This document shows, one piece after another, positions 12,790-20,842 of a stretch of 35,641 bases of DNA. The stretch's first letter is position 1, and each line of letters begins with the position of its first letter. The notes beneath the pieces were generated by a model. It was not told the origin of the DNA. It made no database searches and saw only the letters and a list, made by a program, of their open reading frames with translations. The translations under genes and the position numbers were made by a program. The stretch comes from a virus. The stretch is from positions 1 through 35,641 of the IMG/VR virus record IMGVR_UViG_3300038825_000701; one strand, 5' to 3'.

Positions 12790-13101
12790 ATGACTAAAAT
12801 AGAAGATGGTATTGAATACCAAAGAACGGATGGTGGTTATTGGAGTAAATTGTATACATTAGATGATGGTCGTAAAATTACAACTCATGAATTAGCATTA
12901 AGAATTGGTTGTAGTGTTCCTACTGCAAGAGTTAGGTTAAATAAATATTCTGATCCAAAGATAGTTTTTAAACCTGTCAGAGATTTAAGTAGAGCAGATA
13001 ATCCATTAAAGATCGACATGACTAATTGGATAGATGCCAATAATTGGTATATTGACCCTATGGTGAAACTCATGTTAAAATCTAATAATGCCAATACATA
13101 A
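12790..13101 (+). CDS. Helix-turn-helix-type DNA-binding protein (tentative)
   Basis: The 103-residue product contains ITTHELALRIGCSVPTARVR at about residues 31-50, which reads like a helix-turn-helix (ELALRIGC turn VPTARVRLNKY). The flanks are β-like and basic. It lies 2 bp after the SSB-tip gene and overlaps the loader-like gene by 14 bp. It may be an operon regulator, an origin-binding protein, or a remnant of a larger endonuclease DNA-binding domain. Confidence in the motif is moderate. Confidence 0.55.
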   Translation: MTKIEDGIEYQRTDGGYWSKLYTLDDGRKITTHELALRIGCSVPTARVRLNKYSDPKIVFKPVRDLSRADNPLKIDMTNWIDANNWYIDPMVKLMLKSNNANT

Positions 13102-13747
13102 ATTAGATACTCACCAGAATGACTTGCCCTACTTTATGCTAAGTAGGGAGGTTGTTCAATCAATTAGTAACCCTGATGCTTTAGCTATATGGTGTTATTT
13201 ACAATCAAAGCCACAAAACTGGGTTGTTCTAGAAGATCAGATTCGTTATCATTTTGACATAGGAAGATCTAAATACCTCCAGGCTATGAAATGTTTAAGA
13301 GAGTTAGGTTTGTACAAGGTTATAAGAATAAAAGATGAGCAGAATAGGTTTGTAAGTAACGAGTTCCATATATACCCTTTTCCGTACTTACGGGATTCCG
13401 AACATACGGAAATGCATACCGACATTAAAGAGAAAGAGATTCCTAAAGAGAAAGAGAAGGTTTCTCCTGAAGAAAAAGAATTGTTTGAAAAGTTTAGGGT
13501 TAGATACTTAGGTAAAAAAAGAGGCTTAGATACAGAATTTACTAATTTTAGAAAAAAGCATAAAGATTGGAAGAAAGTGTTACCAATTCTTGCAGATTTG
13601 AAATTAGACTTTAACGAAACAGAGAGAAGATTTATTCCACATTTGCAAACATTTATTAATGGTCGTAATTGGGAAATGATGTTAGAAGGTAAAGAAACAC
13701 AACAATCCAAACCATATGGTGAGGAATTTAACTGGAGAAATGTATGA
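13088..13747 (+). CDS. Replication initiator / helicase loader-like protein
   Basis: The product has 219 residues. The N-terminal 100 residues look like a winged helix of the phage O/DnaD type (PYFMLSREVVQSI, ALAIWCYLQSKPQNWVV, YLQAMKCLRELGLYKV). A charged KEKEIPKEKEK linker follows, then a C-terminal part (FRKKHKDWKKVLPIL, FIPHLQTFINGRNWE) typical of helicase loaders. It lies two genes upstream of DnaB, the usual position. It likely binds the origin and loads the phage helicase. The family match is by pattern only. Confidence 0.7.
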   Translation: MPIHKLDTHQNDLPYFMLSREVVQSISNPDALAIWCYLQSKPQNWVVLEDQIRYHFDIGRSKYLQAMKCLRELGLYKVIRIKDEQNRFVSNEFHIYPFPYLRDSEHTEMHTDIKEKEIPKEKEKVSPEEKELFEKFRVRYLGKKRGLDTEFTNFRKKHKDWKKVLPILADLKLDFNETERRFIPHLQTFINGRNWEMMLEGKETQQSKPYGEEFNWRNV

Positions 13748-13932
13748 GTAAAATGGGAAATTTAAGAATAGAAGCTGAAGAACAGGTTGAATATTTTAGC
13801 AAAGCAGATTTTGTAAAAGTATTTGGTAATGGCTCAGATGAAATATGGGATGAACATCATGGTAGTGATGATCCTGAAGATTATAAAAAAATGGAGAATA
13901 AAAATGGAACAAACAAAACAAACACTTTATAG
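13744..13932 (+). CDS. Small acidic protein before DnaB
   Basis: The product has 62 residues, is acidic in the middle (GSDEIWDEHHGSDDPEDYKK) and polar at the end. It starts as ATGA on the previous stop and overlaps the DnaB start by 29 bp. The DnaB ribosome site (GGAG) lies inside it, so translation of the two is probably coupled. I recognise no family. Confidence 0.6.
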   Translation: MSKMGNLRIEAEEQVEYFSKADFVKVFGNGSDEIWDEHHGSDDPEDYKKMENKNGTNKTNTL

Positions 13933-15238
13933 AGAGTTAAATAATTTAACTGATTCTTCTGATTCAGAAAAAGCTGTAATAGGCGGTTTATTATTAGATT
14001 CATCATGCATAGATGAAGTGGCGGGTTCTGGTTTATCTGCTTCTGATTTTTCAAACAAACATTTAGGTATTTTATATCAGCATATTTTAGATATGATTGA
14101 TAAAAACGAACCTGTAGACCCTTTAACACTAAGACATTGGATTAAAGAGTGGGGTTTAAAGAACAAAGAACAAAGATTTACAACAGAATATAATAATTTT
14201 CCATTTTTGGCTGGCTTAATGGAGGAGTGTATAGGCACAGAAAACATTAGTGTTTATGCTAAACATATACGAAATTGTAGAATTAAGAACGAAATTGAAC
14301 AGCTAAAATTTAAAATAGAATACGATAATTATCAGGAAACTGTAGATACAATACACAGTTTAGAGTCAGATTTATTAAACCAGGCTGACGATTCAATGAA
14401 AAGTATTGTAAGCAAAACAATAGATTACATTGAAGATGTAAATCAACATGGCACAGGTTTATCAAGTGGTTTTATTTCATTAGATGCTTTAACCAATGGT
14501 TTTAGGCCTGGATCACTTAATGTTTTGGCGGGTAGGCCAGCTATGGGAAAATCTACACTAGCATTAAACATAGCAAGTTTTATAGCAAACACAAAAAATG
14601 TAGTGTTTTATTCTCTTGAGATGAGCCAGGTACAGCTTACTATGAAAATGGTATCTTCTGAAACTGAAATACCATTAAGTGTTGTTGAAAAAGGCCAATT
14701 AAAGGCACATGAAAACGAAAAGTTTTATAAAAGCTTGGCTAAGTGTGGTGACAAAAACATGACTATTATAGATAAGTCAGGGTTGACTATTGAAAATATA
14801 TTTTCTATGTCAAAAAAGCTAAATTCAGAGCGAAAAATTGATATAATACTTATAGATTATTTGCAGATTATGAAATACAACAAGGGCAACGAGGTTTCTG
14901 AGTTAGGAAACATTACTAGAGAGTTAAAACACCTTGCTAGAGTCCTTGAGATACCCATAATACTACTTTCTCAATTGAGTAGGGGGGTAGAGAGCCGAGA
15001 GAACAAAAGGCCTTTTATGAGCGATTTACGATCTTCTGGCGAAATTGAACAAGATGCAGATACAATTATGTTTGTATACAGAGATGAATATTATCATGAC
15101 GATTCTCCAGATCGAGGCCTGGCTGAATTAATTGTTGCCAAAAATAGAATGGGGCAATCTGGCTTTGTAAAATGTAACTTTGAGGGAAAATATTCTAAAT
15201 TTTCAGATCAAGAGTTAGATATTTATGGCAAAAAGTAA
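13904..15238 (+). CDS. dnaB: Replicative DNA helicase, DnaB type
   Basis: The 444-residue product from ATG at 13904 (GGAG 8 nt upstream) has both DnaB domains. The N-terminal domain is SEKAVIGGLLLDSS at 21-34. The RecA-like ATPase domain carries Walker A GRPAMGKST at 210-218, the SLEMS motif with Glu239, Walker B IILIDYLQIM around Asp318, SQLSRGVESR, and the end motif RPFMSDLRSSGEIEQDAD with its Arg finger. A longer frame to 13823 exists but its extra residues are not DnaB-like. It unwinds DNA 5' to 3' on the lagging strand. No phage DNA polymerase or primase is visible, so the host replisome is presumably recruited. Confidence 0.95.
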   Translation: MEQTKQTLYRELNNLTDSSDSEKAVIGGLLLDSSCIDEVAGSGLSASDFSNKHLGILYQHILDMIDKNEPVDPLTLRHWIKEWGLKNKEQRFTTEYNNFPFLAGLMEECIGTENISVYAKHIRNCRIKNEIEQLKFKIEYDNYQETVDTIHSLESDLLNQADDSMKSIVSKTIDYIEDVNQHGTGLSSGFISLDALTNGFRPGSLNVLAGRPAMGKSTLALNIASFIANTKNVVFYSLEMSQVQLTMKMVSSETEIPLSVVEKGQLKAHENEKFYKSLAKCGDKNMTIIDKSGLTIENIFSMSKKLNSERKIDIILIDYLQIMKYNKGNEVSELGNITRELKHLARVLEIPIILLSQLSRGVESRENKRPFMSDLRSSGEIEQDADTIMFVYRDEYYHDDSPDRGLAELIVAKNRMGQSGFVKCNFEGKYSKFSDQELDIYGKK

Positions 15239-15515
15239 AAGTAAAAAGATCAGAGAGTCAGCCAGAGGTGAGGCTTGCACAATGAGAATTCAGGGTTGTA
15301 TGCCTGAAAGAGAAACTGTTGTTCTTGCCCACCTAAATGGTGCGGGTATAGGCCTAAAAGCATTAGACATACATGGGGCATACTTATGCCTAAACTGTCA
15401 TGATATATATGATGGTAGGAAAGAAGCACCACCTAACACAGATGTATCATTAGAAATGTACAGAGCAATTATTGAAACACAAAAAATCTTGATTGAAAAA
15501 GGTTTAATAAAATGA
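15225..15515 (+). CDS. YbcO-type (DUF1364) HNH-like nuclease
   Basis: The product has 96 residues and matches the DUF1364/YbcO family: KKIRESARGEACTMRIQGC at 7-25, then VVLAHLNGAGIGLKALD, YLCLNCHDIYDGR with C-x2-CH, and a final helix. The Cys residues at 18 and 25, together with the AHL and CxxCH motifs, fit a zinc-bound ββα-metal nuclease similar to λ-type Ref and YbcO proteins. It overlaps the DnaB end by 14 bp. It probably acts on recombination or replication intermediates. Confidence 0.85.
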   Translation: MAKSKSKKIRESARGEACTMRIQGCMPERETVVLAHLNGAGIGLKALDIHGAYLCLNCHDIYDGRKEAPPNTDVSLEMYRAIIETQKILIEKGLIK

Positions 15516-15655
15516 AACAATCTTGGTTAATTTTTATGTTAATACCATTAGTTGTTGTTATAATGATGCTTAGTAGCTGTAGTAAAAAAGAAGATCAAAT
15601 AATGTGTTATCCTACAAATGCTACAGGATGCGTAGGATGGGCGGGTAACAAGTAG
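15512..15655 (+). CDS. 47-residue putative lipoprotein
   Basis: The signal is MKQSWLIFMLIPLVVVIMML followed by SSC at residues 21-23, a good lipobox (L-S-S-C). The mature part is only about 25 residues (CSKKEDQIMCYPTNATGCVG) with two further cysteines. It starts as ATGA on the nuclease stop. Small phage lipoproteins serve as outer-membrane spanins (Rz1) or superinfection-exclusion factors (for example Cor/Llp-like). Its place in the replication operon favours early expression and exclusion over lysis, but this is inference. Confidence 0.65.
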   Translation: MKQSWLIFMLIPLVVVIMMLSSCSKKEDQIMCYPTNATGCVGWAGNK

Positions 15656-15665
15656 TTGTAAGAAG

Positions 15666-15731
15666 TTAGGGTACTTAAATATTATTAATTATAATCATTA
15701 GTTTAGTGCTATAAACTGAAAAGTACCCTAA
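15666..15731. repeat. 11-bp perfect inverted repeat with inner hairpin
   Basis: TTAGGGTACTT (15666-15676) and AAGTACCCTAA (15721-15731) are perfect inverted arms 44 bp apart, and the space holds a second stem (AGTTTA/TAAACT). It lies between the lipoprotein gene and the next membrane peptide. There is no U-run, so it is more likely a regulatory or processing structure than a terminator. Confidence 0.65.
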
Positions 15732-15733
15732 TT

Positions 15734-15742
15734 TGTTATAAC
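15734..15742 (+). promoter_or_regulatory. Possible extended -10 promoter
   Basis: TGTTATAAC matches the extended -10 with one change and follows the inverted repeat. The predicted start at about 15749 leaves only about 9 nt to the ATG and cuts into the ribosome site, so it may be non-functional or drive the next genes. Confidence 0.35.
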
Positions 15743-15757
15743 TAGAGGAGAGAAGTA

Positions 15758-15865
15758 ATGGAAAAAGTGATGGATGTAATTAACACAATTCTAAAGAACA
15801 GATCTTTAACAGTTTTTCTAGGAATTTGTGTCTTAGCATTATTCTTTGGATGGGTTGGTGGCTAA
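15758..15865 (+). CDS. 35-residue membrane peptide
   Basis: The peptide has a polar start (MEKVMDVINTILKNRS) and one hydrophobic segment (LTVFLGICVLALFFGWVGG). AGGAG lies about 8 nt upstream. Its stop overlaps the GTG start of the DUF3310 gene by 8 bp. Single-pass peptides like this may be pinholin-like or alter host membranes. Function is unknown. Confidence 0.6.
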   Translation: MEKVMDVINTILKNRSLTVFLGICVLALFFGWVGG

Positions 15866-16097
15866 TACAGTACACGACAATATTAAAAACCCCTCACACT
15901 ATACTAAAGGTAAGATAGAGGCTAAAACATTTATTGTTGACCAGGATATGACATGGGCAATAGGTAATGCAGTTAAATATCTTGTTAGGTATAGGTGGAA
16001 ACATAAAGGTGAGGGGCGAATTCATGATCTCCGAAAAGCTATAGAAAATATTGATATTGAAATAGATAAATTGTTAGCACAAGATATGATAGAATGA
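15858..16097 (+). CDS. DUF3310 family protein
   Basis: The product has 79 residues from GTG at 15858, the codon that matches the family start (MANTVHDNIKNPSHYT). An upstream TTG at 15846 is less likely. The motif NPSHYTKGKIEAKTFIVDQ, then GNAVKYLVRYRWKHKGEGRI and HDLRKAIENIDIEI is characteristic of DUF3310, found in many phages and sometimes fused to nucleotide-metabolism domains. The function is not established. It overlaps both neighbours. Confidence 0.8.
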   Translation: MANTVHDNIKNPSHYTKGKIEAKTFIVDQDMTWAIGNAVKYLVRYRWKHKGEGRIHDLRKAIENIDIEIDKLLAQDMIE

Positions 16098-16489
16098 ACA
16101 CATACAGGGTAATTCATAGAAACGAACCTAAAGAAGCAATTTTTAAAGCTTTAGTATATGATTTCTTTAAAACGAATCCTGGCTGTGATGTAGCTACAGT
16201 ATCAATTACTCAAGACGAGCCTAAAAGAACAGAATTTCAAAGTAGGCTTTATCATTTATGGGTTGATATCCTAAGAAAAGAGCAAGGTGAAGAAAGTAAA
16301 GAAGAATTTAAAAAAGACCTGGCTGAAAGATTTTTAGGAGATAGAGAAAAATCAAGTAAAGATCTTACTATTCCTGAATTTGTTCAATACTTAAAAGATA
16401 TTGATAGTTACTTCGCTAGAGAGTGGGGCATTATGTTGCCACGTAACGAAGATTATCATAGAACAATGAGTAATGAGCATAAGGCATAA
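16094..16489 (+). CDS. NinB/YbcN-like recombination protein (tentative)
   Basis: The product has 131 residues. The middle KRTEFQSRLYHLWVDILRKE (about 46-65) and the later SSKDLTIPEFVQYLKDIDSYFAREWGI resemble NinB-type orf proteins, where an R-x-x-x-Q-N-like start leads to helical pairs. NinB of λ binds single-stranded DNA and promotes strand exchange together with RecA-independent systems. The position in front of RusA, the λ nin arrangement, supports the call. Identity is moderate at best. Confidence 0.55.
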   Translation: MNTYRVIHRNEPKEAIFKALVYDFFKTNPGCDVATVSITQDEPKRTEFQSRLYHLWVDILRKEQGEESKEEFKKDLAERFLGDREKSSKDLTIPEFVQYLKDIDSYFAREWGIMLPRNEDYHRTMSNEHKA

Positions 16490-16658
16490 ACAACAAAGAT
16501 TTGATAAACTAGATGCGATATCAGAAAATTTAAGAGATGCTAGAGAGTTAGCAAGAGAAGAAGATACACAAAGAGATATAGAAATTAGACTTCTTTTAGC
16601 TTTAGCAATATCTGATATTGATATCCTAAGAGGTGAACATTATGAGGATTACATTTGA
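16473..16658 (+). CDS. Small helical protein before RusA
   Basis: The product has 61 residues, almost all charged helix (FDKLDAISENLRDARELARE, then DIEIRLLLALAISDIDIL). It starts within the end of the previous gene and overlaps RusA by 17 bp; the RusA ribosome site lies inside its end. I recognise no named family. Confidence 0.6.
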   Translation: MSIRHKQQRFDKLDAISENLRDARELAREEDTQRDIEIRLLLALAISDIDILRGEHYEDYI

Positions 16659-17055
16659 AGTTGATCCTTGTCCAGCCTCCAGGCCAAGAGTAACTCGTTG
16701 GTCTACATACTACCCTAAAAGGTACACCAAGTTTAAAAAAGACATGCAAGCACTAACAAGTGAGATGGAAACAACTCTCTCTAAAAACTTGTTAAGTGTT
16801 CATGTAGATTTTTATATCAAGATGCCTAAATCTTGGTCAAAGAAAAAAACGGAGAAATTAGCTAACACCTATTGCAGTAACAATTCAGATATTGACAATT
16901 ATATTAAAGCAATCTTAGATGCTTTGAATGGTGTTTTATTTATTGATGATAGACAAGTAGTAGAAATATTTGCTAGAAAAATATATAGTAAACAGGCCTA
17001 CATATTTTATAAACAAGAGGAGATCTATGGAAATGACGAGGTTAGAGTTATGTGA
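16642..17055 (+). CDS. rusA: RusA-type Holliday junction resolvase
   Basis: The 137-residue product starts MRITFEVDPCPASRPRVTRW, the family beginning. The catalytic signature is SDIDNYIKAILDALNGVLFI at about 82-101 followed by DDRQV, giving the acidic trio Asp83, Asp85 and Asp102 or 103. Basic residues lie along the N-terminal half. ATG at 16642 is chosen over a GTG at 16633. RusA dimers cut four-way junctions symmetrically, here most likely to debranch recombined concatemers before packaging. Confidence 0.93.
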   Translation: MRITFEVDPCPASRPRVTRWSTYYPKRYTKFKKDMQALTSEMETTLSKNLLSVHVDFYIKMPKSWSKKKTEKLANTYCSNNSDIDNYIKAILDALNGVLFIDDRQVVEIFARKIYSKQAYIFYKQEEIYGNDEVRVM

Positions 17056-17293
17056 AGCATTAGCAACAGATTATGCTTATAGGGCATCAGTATTAAGCTT
17101 AAAGTTTGATGAGGCTTATAATAAATATTTAAAAAGGTGTGAGATAAGAAGTTATGATAATTTGTTACAACAATTTCAACATGGGAACCTAATGAATAGC
17201 AAATCTAAACCTCAAGTTAAACTCAAACCTAACGAATACATTATATCTGCACCTTCAGACGATGATTGTGAAGATGGGGTTTGTAAACTTTAA
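17027..17293 (+). CDS. Small protein ending the rightward operon
   Basis: The product has 88 residues from ATG at 17027 (GAGGAGA 4-5 nt upstream). The first half is helical (MTRLELCEALATDYAYRASV, with KYLKRCEIRS). The end is Lys-rich and then acidic with a Cys pair (SDDDCEDGVCKL). It overlaps RusA by 29 bp and ends one base from the stop of the converging tail module. Function is unknown. Confidence 0.6.
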   Translation: MEMTRLELCEALATDYAYRASVLSLKFDEAYNKYLKRCEIRSYDNLLQQFQHGNLMNSKSKPQVKLKPNEYIISAPSDDDCEDGVCKL

Positions 17294-17294
17294 T

Positions 17295-17714
17295 TTACAA
17301 AGGTTTTGTATCCATGTATATTTGTATGGCAGTATTATATTCTGCATCAGGATTATTGTAATCACTAAAATCTTCTAACTTTGGAACACCATCATGACCT
17401 AATACACCTTTCCAATAATTTTTATAATCTTTTTCATAGTCATCTGTATCTGAAGTCATGTATGGTGGTAGATTGTATCTAATTTCTTTATCAAATCCAG
17501 GATTATCAGTAAAGCCTAAATCGACTCCCATTACACCAAGCAAGCCAGCACCTAAAGAAACATAAGGATGTCGTTTTAAAAAAGTACCAGCAAATTTTAA
17601 TGGTGTATTTAATTTTTTTCTTGTTGTTTGACCAGCTTTTGTGTAAGGAGTTGATCTATGATTACCGCCTAAAAAACCAGTAGCAAATTCTGAAATTGTA
17701 TTTTTAACTCCCAT
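17295..17714 (-). CDS. Last gene of tail/internal-virion module
   Basis: The product has 139 residues: a basic Gly-rich start, a short hydrophobic stretch (YVSLGAGLLGVMGVDLGF) at about residues 51-68, and a polar Asp/Tyr-rich end. It starts as TAATG on the preceding stop, so it is coupled to the 1039-residue gene. It could be a small ejected or internal virion protein. No family recognised. Confidence 0.6.
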   Translation of the reverse strand: MGVKNTISEFATGFLGGNHRSTPYTKAGQTTRKKLNTPLKFAGTFLKRHPYVSLGAGLLGVMGVDLGFTDNPGFDKEIRYNLPPYMTSDTDDYEKDYKNYWKGVLGHDGVPKLEDFSDYNNPDAEYNTAIQIYMDTKPL

Positions 17715-20700
17715 TAAAATCTCTCCTCAATAATTCTTTGGTTTGACTCTCCTATTAATTCTTGTAAAGCAAAACCTTCTGCACTACCATGAATATAGTT
17801 TGGAATCATTTCAGCAATAATGTTTCTTAAAGTATTAAAACCTTCAGGTGTAATTTGTTTCCAATTGTAAGTTTGACCCCATTGATTTAGTTTTTCTATA
17901 TCTTTGTGTAGTAATAAATCTTGCACACCTTTATCTAATCTTTTTTGTAATGTGGCCTGATTAATATGAGTTAATATTCTAATAACTTTCATACCAATAC
18001 TAGAAACACGATCTCTAATTTGTGCAGCACCATATTGTGTTGTAACTCCTGGCAATATTTTAGCTACAGGATCAACTTGCTGTGCAACAGATTTATTGTT
18101 TAAATCTACAATATCAATTTTTTTCAAAGCATCAGATAATGTTGATAAATTTTTAAAAGTTTCTACTTGTTTTTCATTAAACAAAGTATTAACCATTTTT
18201 TCATTTGCAGGATCTAATAAATATTTCATACCTCCATTAGAAAAAACTTGGTTTACATATTCTCTTTGTATGTTTTCATTAACAATCCTGGCTGTGCTTG
18301 TATCAACTTTATCCAAATCTTTTTGTATTTTGTTGTAAAAAGCCATATCACCTTTAAATAACCTTCTTGCTACATCTGGATAATTTGGACTTAAAGCTGA
18401 AGATATTAAAAAATGATTTGCAACTTCTGTTTCAAAATCTTTAGATGCTGTGTTTATAGCATCTCTTTTTAAATGTAATTCGCTTTGGTCTACTATAGAT
18501 TTTTCCAACATTTTTTTAACTTGAGGCAATGCATCTAATATATTTCGATCTTTACGCATCAATATTTGTACCTTTTTAGCGTTAAAAACACCATCCTTCA
18601 TAACTTTGTCATACATGTTAAGAATGTAAGCATTTTGGGCAATTTCTTGACCCTCTTTGCCAGCCACACTCAAAAACTGATTTAAAGATTCGCTGTTTTT
18701 AAAAATAACAGGATACACTTCAGTTGCATATTTTCTACTGTTAATTTGCATAATGCCTTCTGCACTATACGGTATTCCTATTTTTTCATAATACAAAACA
18801 TCAGCAGCATCTCTTTTAGCTAATAATTCTAAAGCTGGTGCATTATCAAAAGCCAAACCTCCTTTTTCAACAGCAACCATTTCTCCACTAATTTCTTTAA
18901 AATATTCTTTAAACTCGTTTAGTTTTCTTCTTTCACTATTATCTAAAGTATCTTTTCTTGAATATCTGTTAATGGCTCTTTTTAAAGAATCCATTTGTGC
19001 CCAACTAACTTGCGGTGATACTGGTGGCTCATATTCTTTGTGACTAGGTGGTAAATCACCACGCTTAACTGTTGTGTCTACAAGCTTGTCACCTCTTACT
19101 ACCTGGATAGTTACATTTTCTGTATTTTTTCTAGGTTTAAGATATTTTAATATGTCTTTATATATTTGTGTTTTTGTACCAAATAAATCTAATAATTCAT
19201 TATCAAGTACATATTTATATAATTGCGTAGATTGACCACCACCTAAAAAAATGTTTTGTGCAGCAGCTTGTTTATCAATTGCTTCATATGTAGGCTTCAT
19301 TTCTTTTCTTGCTATAGCTTCTCTTTTAGCAACAATGTTTTGTATTTGATTACCAATATCTACAGCATTTTCTGGAACAAAATCTAAATCTAATTGTTCT
19401 ATTTTTTTATCTAACTCTTGCCTAAGTTTTATAAGTTTATTACCCTGATTTCTTAATTGTTCAGGTATTGTTTCTAAATTAACAGGTGCATAACGAGTAC
19501 CAAATATTTGATCTGCTCTTTCATCTATTAATAAACCAAGCCTATACACTTCATCTTCTACTTGTTTTCTAAAAGTAGCGTCTGTTTGCATTAATTTTTT
19601 AAGTTCAGCTTGCATATATGGAGAATCAGCAGCCATAACCATTAAAGGTATATTTCCAGAATTAACAGAAGTACCAATTTTTTTATATTCTTTAACTAAT
19701 TCACCAAATCTTTCAGGTGTAATATCTTGTTCCATTAATTTATATATCTCTTTAACACCGCCAGTAACATATTGTTGTGCTACCATGTCAGGATATTTTT
19801 TATTTATAGATCTTTTTGTGTATATATCTTTTATTTTACTTGCTAAAAATTTAGTAGGTATTTGAGATGCAACAGCAACACCACCACCTCCAAAAGAACC
19901 AACTAAACGACCAACACCAGTATCTTCACCAGTTAATTGTTTTTCAACAGTAGCACCTAATTCACCACCAAATTCAGTCATAACACCTATAGAAGCTGCA
20001 CTTGTGCCATTTTTAAACATATGACCAGAAGTGTTAACTACCATTTCTCCTAAAATTGGTGCTACAGCATCATCGCCAATTACAGGTATTAAACCAGGCA
20101 AATCTTTTGTTTTGCTTGCTCCACCTGTTAAATAAAAACTTGGGTCTGCTGCAAATCTAACACCTGTTCCTATTGCTCTTTCAAGTAAAGTATCGTTAGG
20201 TGATTTTAAATGAGGATTAGCACCTGTAAATTTACTTACATTTTCTTGTGAATCCATTAAACGAGAAGTAAATGTTTCCCAATATGTAGCATCTTTAGTA
20301 AATGGCATATCAGGAAGATTAATTGCATCTAACATATCGCCCCAATTTAAACCAACAGATCCTCCTTTTAATTGAATAGCACGAATTCTTTTTTCAATTT
20401 CATCAGCATTACCTTCTTGTAATAAATTAGAATATTCATCTGAGTTTTTAAAATTAGCTAATTCAGACATCATTTTTTGTTGTTTTTCAAGATACAAATC
20501 TGTGCCACCTGCACCAAAAACTAAATGACCAAGTACATGATCTACAGGATCTATTAAACCTTGATATATTGCATCAGAAAAAGTTAAAGTATCTGTTAAC
20601 CCTAGTTTAGCTTGATTTTTTAAAAAAGTAGGCATATCTGCTGCTCGTTGTTCCATAAGTGTTTGTTGACCAGACATTTGTGTAAGATAATCCATAAAAT

Positions 20701-20833
20701 TTTCATCTGACATACTTTCTAATGTTTCATTGCCAAAATCATTAGAATCAGTTAATACAGAATTTGGATCATTTTCCATTAACATTAACATCATTTCTTC
20801 ATCTGTTAATTCACTTAAATTCATTGTTGTCAT
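17714..20833 (-). CDS. Large internal virion (ejection) protein, predicted
   Basis: The 1039-residue protein is the largest in the window. It has an acidic start (SELTDEEMMLMLMENDPNS), a Gly/Ala-rich weakly hydrophobic stretch near 310-330 (GGGGVAVASQIPTKFLASKI), long charged helices near 460-520, and more coiled-coil-like helices to the end. No enzyme motif is visible; in particular I see no lysozyme or transglycosylase signature. A large helical protein at the end of the tail operon after two smaller Gln/Ala-rich virion-type genes is the layout of ejection proteins in T7- and P22-like phages. The start has AAGGA 7 nt upstream. Confidence 0.65.
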   Translation of the reverse strand: MTTMNLSELTDEEMMLMLMENDPNSVLTDSNDFGNETLESMSDENFMDYLTQMSGQQTLMEQRAADMPTFLKNQAKLGLTDTLTFSDAIYQGLIDPVDHVLGHLVFGAGGTDLYLEKQQKMMSELANFKNSDEYSNLLQEGNADEIEKRIRAIQLKGGSVGLNWGDMLDAINLPDMPFTKDATYWETFTSRLMDSQENVSKFTGANPHLKSPNDTLLERAIGTGVRFAADPSFYLTGGASKTKDLPGLIPVIGDDAVAPILGEMVVNTSGHMFKNGTSAASIGVMTEFGGELGATVEKQLTGEDTGVGRLVGSFGGGGVAVASQIPTKFLASKIKDIYTKRSINKKYPDMVAQQYVTGGVKEIYKLMEQDITPERFGELVKEYKKIGTSVNSGNIPLMVMAADSPYMQAELKKLMQTDATFRKQVEDEVYRLGLLIDERADQIFGTRYAPVNLETIPEQLRNQGNKLIKLRQELDKKIEQLDLDFVPENAVDIGNQIQNIVAKREAIARKEMKPTYEAIDKQAAAQNIFLGGGQSTQLYKYVLDNELLDLFGTKTQIYKDILKYLKPRKNTENVTIQVVRGDKLVDTTVKRGDLPPSHKEYEPPVSPQVSWAQMDSLKRAINRYSRKDTLDNSERRKLNEFKEYFKEISGEMVAVEKGGLAFDNAPALELLAKRDAADVLYYEKIGIPYSAEGIMQINSRKYATEVYPVIFKNSESLNQFLSVAGKEGQEIAQNAYILNMYDKVMKDGVFNAKKVQILMRKDRNILDALPQVKKMLEKSIVDQSELHLKRDAINTASKDFETEVANHFLISSALSPNYPDVARRLFKGDMAFYNKIQKDLDKVDTSTARIVNENIQREYVNQVFSNGGMKYLLDPANEKMVNTLFNEKQVETFKNLSTLSDALKKIDIVDLNNKSVAQQVDPVAKILPGVTTQYGAAQIRDRVSSIGMKVIRILTHINQATLQKRLDKGVQDLLLHKDIEKLNQWGQTYNWKQITPEGFNTLRNIIAEMIPNYIHGSAEGFALQELIGESNQRIIEERF

Positions 20834-20842
20834 AAATATTCC

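Noticed and set aside
13249-13710. 153-codon minus-strand frame opposite the loader-like gene
   Set aside because: Antisense shadow in a plus-strand operon.
17714-20833. Lysozyme or transglycosylase domain in the large virion protein
   Set aside because: I searched by eye for catalytic Glu and Gly-rich lysozyme motifs and saw none.
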